Shown here in pieces: positions 63,865-64,000 of a DNA stretch of 64,000 nt. Below the pieces are notes generated by a model that worked only from the letters and a program-made list of their open reading frames with translations, was not told the DNA's origin and did not search any database. The DNA comes from Pagrus major (taxonomy: Eukaryota > Chordata > Actinopteri > Spariformes > Sparidae), in the NCBI RefSeq assembly GCF_040436345.1, contig NC_133216.1, forward strand, positions 3,889,533-3,953,532. Direction: 5' to 3'. The position numbers were made by a program, and so were the translations under genes. Positions within the stretch are counted from its first letter, which is position 1. Each line of letters opens with the position of its first letter.

Positions 63865-64000
63865 TGGCTTCGGTTGCAAATATTCTTTTATTGCAATAAC
63901 AAACGAAGAAAAATATATATACAGTGCCATATTACACAGAACTGTAAATTACACACTCCTTTTACAATTTCAGATTTTCCTTGAAAATAATTACATTTTA
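63865..64000 (-). other. Possible 3' end of a neighbouring minus-strand gene
   Basis: A minus-strand AATAAA lies at 63887-63892 in an AT-rich stretch that runs to the window edge. This fits a 3' UTR entering from the right, only about 130 bases from the ZNF-B start. No coding part is visible. Confidence 0.25.

Overview
This window is vertebrate nuclear DNA, most likely from a percomorph (spiny-rayed) teleost fish. Genes are split by GT-AG introns, introns are long and AT-rich with many microsatellites, and a C2H2 zinc-finger pair is present. Several dispersed repeat families that I recall from percomorph genomes also occur. No bacterial operon, CRISPR, rRNA or tRNA gene was seen. The species cannot be named from the sequence alone.

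Layout. (1) Positions 1 to about 45,900, minus strand: a MARK/PAR-1 kinase gene that I identify as mark4. Sixteen coding exons (start codon at 44783) were reconstructed; all junctions keep frame and give 633 codons plus two bases, or 660 codons with the alternative exon 16. The exons encode the kinase domain, the UBA domain and the Ser-rich spacer. The C-terminal KA1 exons were not found and must lie beyond position 1. Introns 1 (15.7 kb) and 3 (12.7 kb) make up almost half of the window. A CpG-rich segment at about 45.15-45.9 kb is the probable promoter. (2) About 49.6-53.0 kb, plus strand: a gene for a 694-residue leucine-rich-repeat ectoprotein with a signal peptide, LRRNT and LRRCT caps, 23 almost uniform repeats and a short hydrophobic C-terminus that looks like a GPI-attachment signal. 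(3) 54,006-58,571, minus strand: an 8-exon C2H2 zinc-finger gene (650 residues, 14 fingers; ZNF-A here). (4) 59,669-63,731, minus strand: a 4-exon C2H2 zinc-finger gene (666 residues, 15 fingers; ZNF-B here). (5) The last roughly 130 bases may be the 3' end of another minus-strand gene.

Functional picture. The three regions need not work together: a cytoskeletal polarity kinase, a cell-surface or secreted recognition protein, and two probable DNA-binding regulators. The most interesting points are as follows. ZNF-A and ZNF-B have diverged finger arrays, but they share an N-terminal helical module (L-A-R-E, then spaced I, F, S-S, L, E), a following coiled-coil motif and the same odd last finger (C2-H-x-C). 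The frame-shifting 79-nt exon of mark4 appears conserved, and its donor is a tandem GTTAGTAAGT. A 607-bp TTAA-flanked foldback element sits in mark4 intron 1.

Limits: exon boundaries were set by eye from splice dinucleotides, frame and protein family knowledge. UTR ends, promoters, poly(A) sites and repeat edges are approximate.
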